The translations under genes and the position numbers were made by a program. The notes under the pieces were generated by a model that saw only the letters and a program-made list of their open reading frames with translations, was not told the origin of the DNA and did no database searches. From DASQFQ01 sp963802905 (lineage in GTDB: Bacteria; Actinomycetota; Thermoleophilia; Solirubrobacterales; Solirubrobacteraceae), in the NCBI GenBank assembly GCA_963802905.1, contig CAWDKH010000004.1, positions 576,366-640,365 of the forward strand: a DNA stretch of 64,000 bases. The letters are read 5' to 3'. Below are positions 63,401 through 64,000 of this stretch, one piece after another; positions within the stretch are counted from its first letter, which is position 1, and each line of letters begins with the position of its first letter.

Positions 63401-64000
63401 TCGACGGCCAGCGCGACGAGGTGTCTGCGGGCATGCGCGCGACCCGCCGCGACGCGGCGGAGCCCGGCGCGTGGCCGCCCGGCTCGCCGGGAGCGTCGTC
63501 CTCGGATGCGTCGCTCGCGCCTGACGAGCCCGTGTCAGCTGCCGGCGGGTTCGGCGCTCCGCCCTGGACGCCGTCCCCGGCGGGCTTGCGCGAGAGGCGG
63601 TGCACGCCGGTGCCCGGCTCGCGCTGCAGCTTTGCCTTCGGAACCGGGCCGCTCCCGCCGCCCTCCACGATCGCGGCGCCGCGACCGAACTCGGTCGCCC
63701 CGCGCGCCTTGCGGTACTCGCGCTGCCGCTCCTTCCACTCCTCGTCCCCCATCCGCGCCACCGGCGCGAACGGGACGCCCATCTTGAGCGCCTTCTCCTG
63801 GTCGCCGAACATCCACTCGGCGGCGAACTCGCTCATGCCGGGGATGTTCCACTGCTTCTCTTCGCCGCCGGCGGGCGCGGCAGCCGGCTCGGGCTCGGGA
63901 GCGGGAGCGGGAGCGGGCGAGCGCGACACCGAGGTGGAAGGAGCCGCCGGCCGCGGCACCGGACCCGGTGCCGGCAGCGCCGGCGAGTCGCCCGCCAGCC
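60441..64000 (-). CDS. giant Pro/Ala/Ser-rich protein of the injection-system operon, open at right edge
   Basis: At least 1172 residues from the in-frame GTG 63959; the frame stays open to the edge with similar composition, so the true start is probably outside. One ordered-looking island lies near the visible N-terminus (QWNIPGMSEFAAEWMFGDQE, EEWKERQREYRKARG). The rest is low-complexity with roughly twenty [VLI]SR motifs, for example RSVSREP, RTVSRTP and RRVSRRP, and an Ala-Ser-Gly block (about 690-760). The end is a PQIPQGGMPALPQIPQGGMP repeat and a charged tail (QIRRQFKLDREQLGQVVDDL). Function unknown. It is 15 nt upstream of the tube gene. Confidence 0.75.
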   Translation of the reverse strand, partial: LAGDSPALPAPGPVPRPAAPSTSVSRSPAPAPAPEPEPAAAPAGGEEKQWNIPGMSEFAAEWMFGDQEKALKMGVPFAPVARMGDEEWKERQREYRKARGATEFGRGAAIVEGGGSGPVPKAKLQREPGTGVHRLSRKPAGDGVQGGAPNPPAADTGSSGASDASEDDAPGEPGGHAPGSAASRRVARMPADTSSRWPSTLRTNQPPAPEASASAPAESAPDRGEVPQPAEGTMPPAPLGGTEQSIARTPRVYGPRGPDGRPPMPPAGYTSRVPMPDPPPAPASEPPKAASAPTRSVSREPAKPPAEAPKPPAPPTRSVSRDPAPAPKPPTPPTRSVSREPAKAPAPKAPTRSVSREPAKAPEPPKAPTHEPVQPKPQPPSGKRRLARRPAKPAPAAPTPPPPSAPVSKTPEPAPKADTPAPEAPAPSAVSRTPVTPSSTTASTAGAAKLPPPPQVPPRPAPSPAARPAPPSRPAVSRAALPPAPAIPRKVSRAAAPPPPPPVPAPRKGVFRRAADAVRGTPAPKAPAPTPPAPRPAASLSRRPAAPTPKPAERSTTAPPVSRTKAPARPAPAPAHKPAARPTPAAAKPSPLARMARALGFSGQAAKPAPAPPATPAPAPPAASVARAAAPRPAEPRRVSRRPAAAAPPTPSASSTSGPSASAPSAPAPGASASGASPSGASASSASASGAFESAASASGAFESGASASGASASGAPTSDASASGASAPGAPTSGAPASGAPRSRLSRSPRSGSGPSGSDASSSSASASGLSDSGAAASGAPASGAPTSGPSTSGPSTTGPSAPAPSTSAPSAPAPSTSAPSAPAPSSAAPSAPAPSQRTVSRTPAPADAPAPSKAAEAPAPVPTRTVSRKPALPAPRSVERTASPTPGPAPATPPSRTPRLPAPPGPPPRTPSPTPAVAAQVPRSVSRAAARAPLPTPPARKPAPALQPTPAPEPKRSLARRLLGLPAPRHDQPRPHTTPSPPTRPAAAPMNLSRRERSAPLSAALVRTAPPTPRAAHEPGATSIARVAAGASMTGSSGASLSTATGAQISRDESGRAVVAFPPPPDVAARVPLTTAPMRISRQGFGGLGGGMPQIPQGGMPALPQIPQGGMPALPQIPQAPAMPQMPGMPQMPKLPQLPSLGGGGGGSDHASSSSSDASPTDQIRRQFKLDREQLGQVVDDLP

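Noticed and set aside
44344..64000. Type VI secretion system
   Set aside because: LysM, gp25, gpJ and tail-I order with no TssJLM membrane complex fits the phage-tail-like injection systems, and the host is apparently monoderm.

Overview
The window is very GC-rich, densely packed and strongly actinobacterial in character. A primary sigma factor, a class II fructose-1,6-bisphosphatase, Lon, c-di-AMP riboswitches in front of wall enzymes, start codons directly behind TAnnnT boxes and a DUF6458 protein all occur together. I infer a Thermoleophilia/Solirubrobacterales-type soil actinobacterium; this rests on gene content, not on a tree.

Left part (1 to about 31 kb): mostly housekeeping and catabolic genes on both strands. 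These include a frameshifted PQQ-type sugar dehydrogenase, a rhodanese, an acyl-CoA carboxyltransferase, an FAD sugar-lactone oxidase, an MFS exporter, a secreted amidohydrolase-like protein, a frameshifted D-serine-deaminase-like racemase, a riboswitch-controlled NlpC/P60-like protein, an acyl-CoA dehydrogenase / zincin / DAHP synthase / ankyrin cluster, a UbiB-like kinase, a thiolase behind a TetR-type palindrome, YjbQ, several SDRs, an orphan PAAR spike tip, an ABC exporter, Lon with a clear promoter, a RibD-type reductase, GlpX, a MerR-DICT regulator and an RlpA-like protein behind a second c-di-AMP riboswitch. Four genes here look frameshifted.

Middle (31 to 44 kb): rpoD; a calpain-like protease whose N-terminus carries a motif I associate with cargo of contractile injection systems (CIS); pilT; AIM24; two HxlR-type regulators, one fused to a large unknown region; an HtrA-like protease; an ArsA-type ATPase; a NarL-type regulator lacking the phospho-acceptor Asp; and a Ser/Thr kinase.

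Right part (44 kb to the right edge): one long minus-strand operon with overlapping or nearly touching genes, read right to left. It holds a giant Pro/Ala/Ser-rich protein (open at the right edge), a tail-tube protein, a LysM baseplate protein, a VgrG-like spike, a gp25-like protein, a baseplate-J-like wedge, a tail-protein-I-like wedge, a zinc-ribbon/Ig/TM/PASTA/propeller membrane protein, a zinc-ribbon/FHA/PqqD/M50 membrane protease, and a 1792-residue protein with seven candidate peptidoglycan-hydrolase modules. This is a contractile injection system of the cytoplasmic, membrane-docked actinobacterial type. No sheath or AAA+ ATPase gene is inside the window; they should lie just beyond the right edge. 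The cluster has no PAAR gene, and an orphan PAAR gene sits at 19.75 kb.

Scattered through the window are four copies of a long intergenic palindrome (about 131-146 bp, two core types sharing the same arms) and two copies of a double GGGGTCTGACCCC-type palindrome. I saw no tRNA, rRNA, CRISPR array or insertion sequence. No gene-free stretch exceeds 300 bases.
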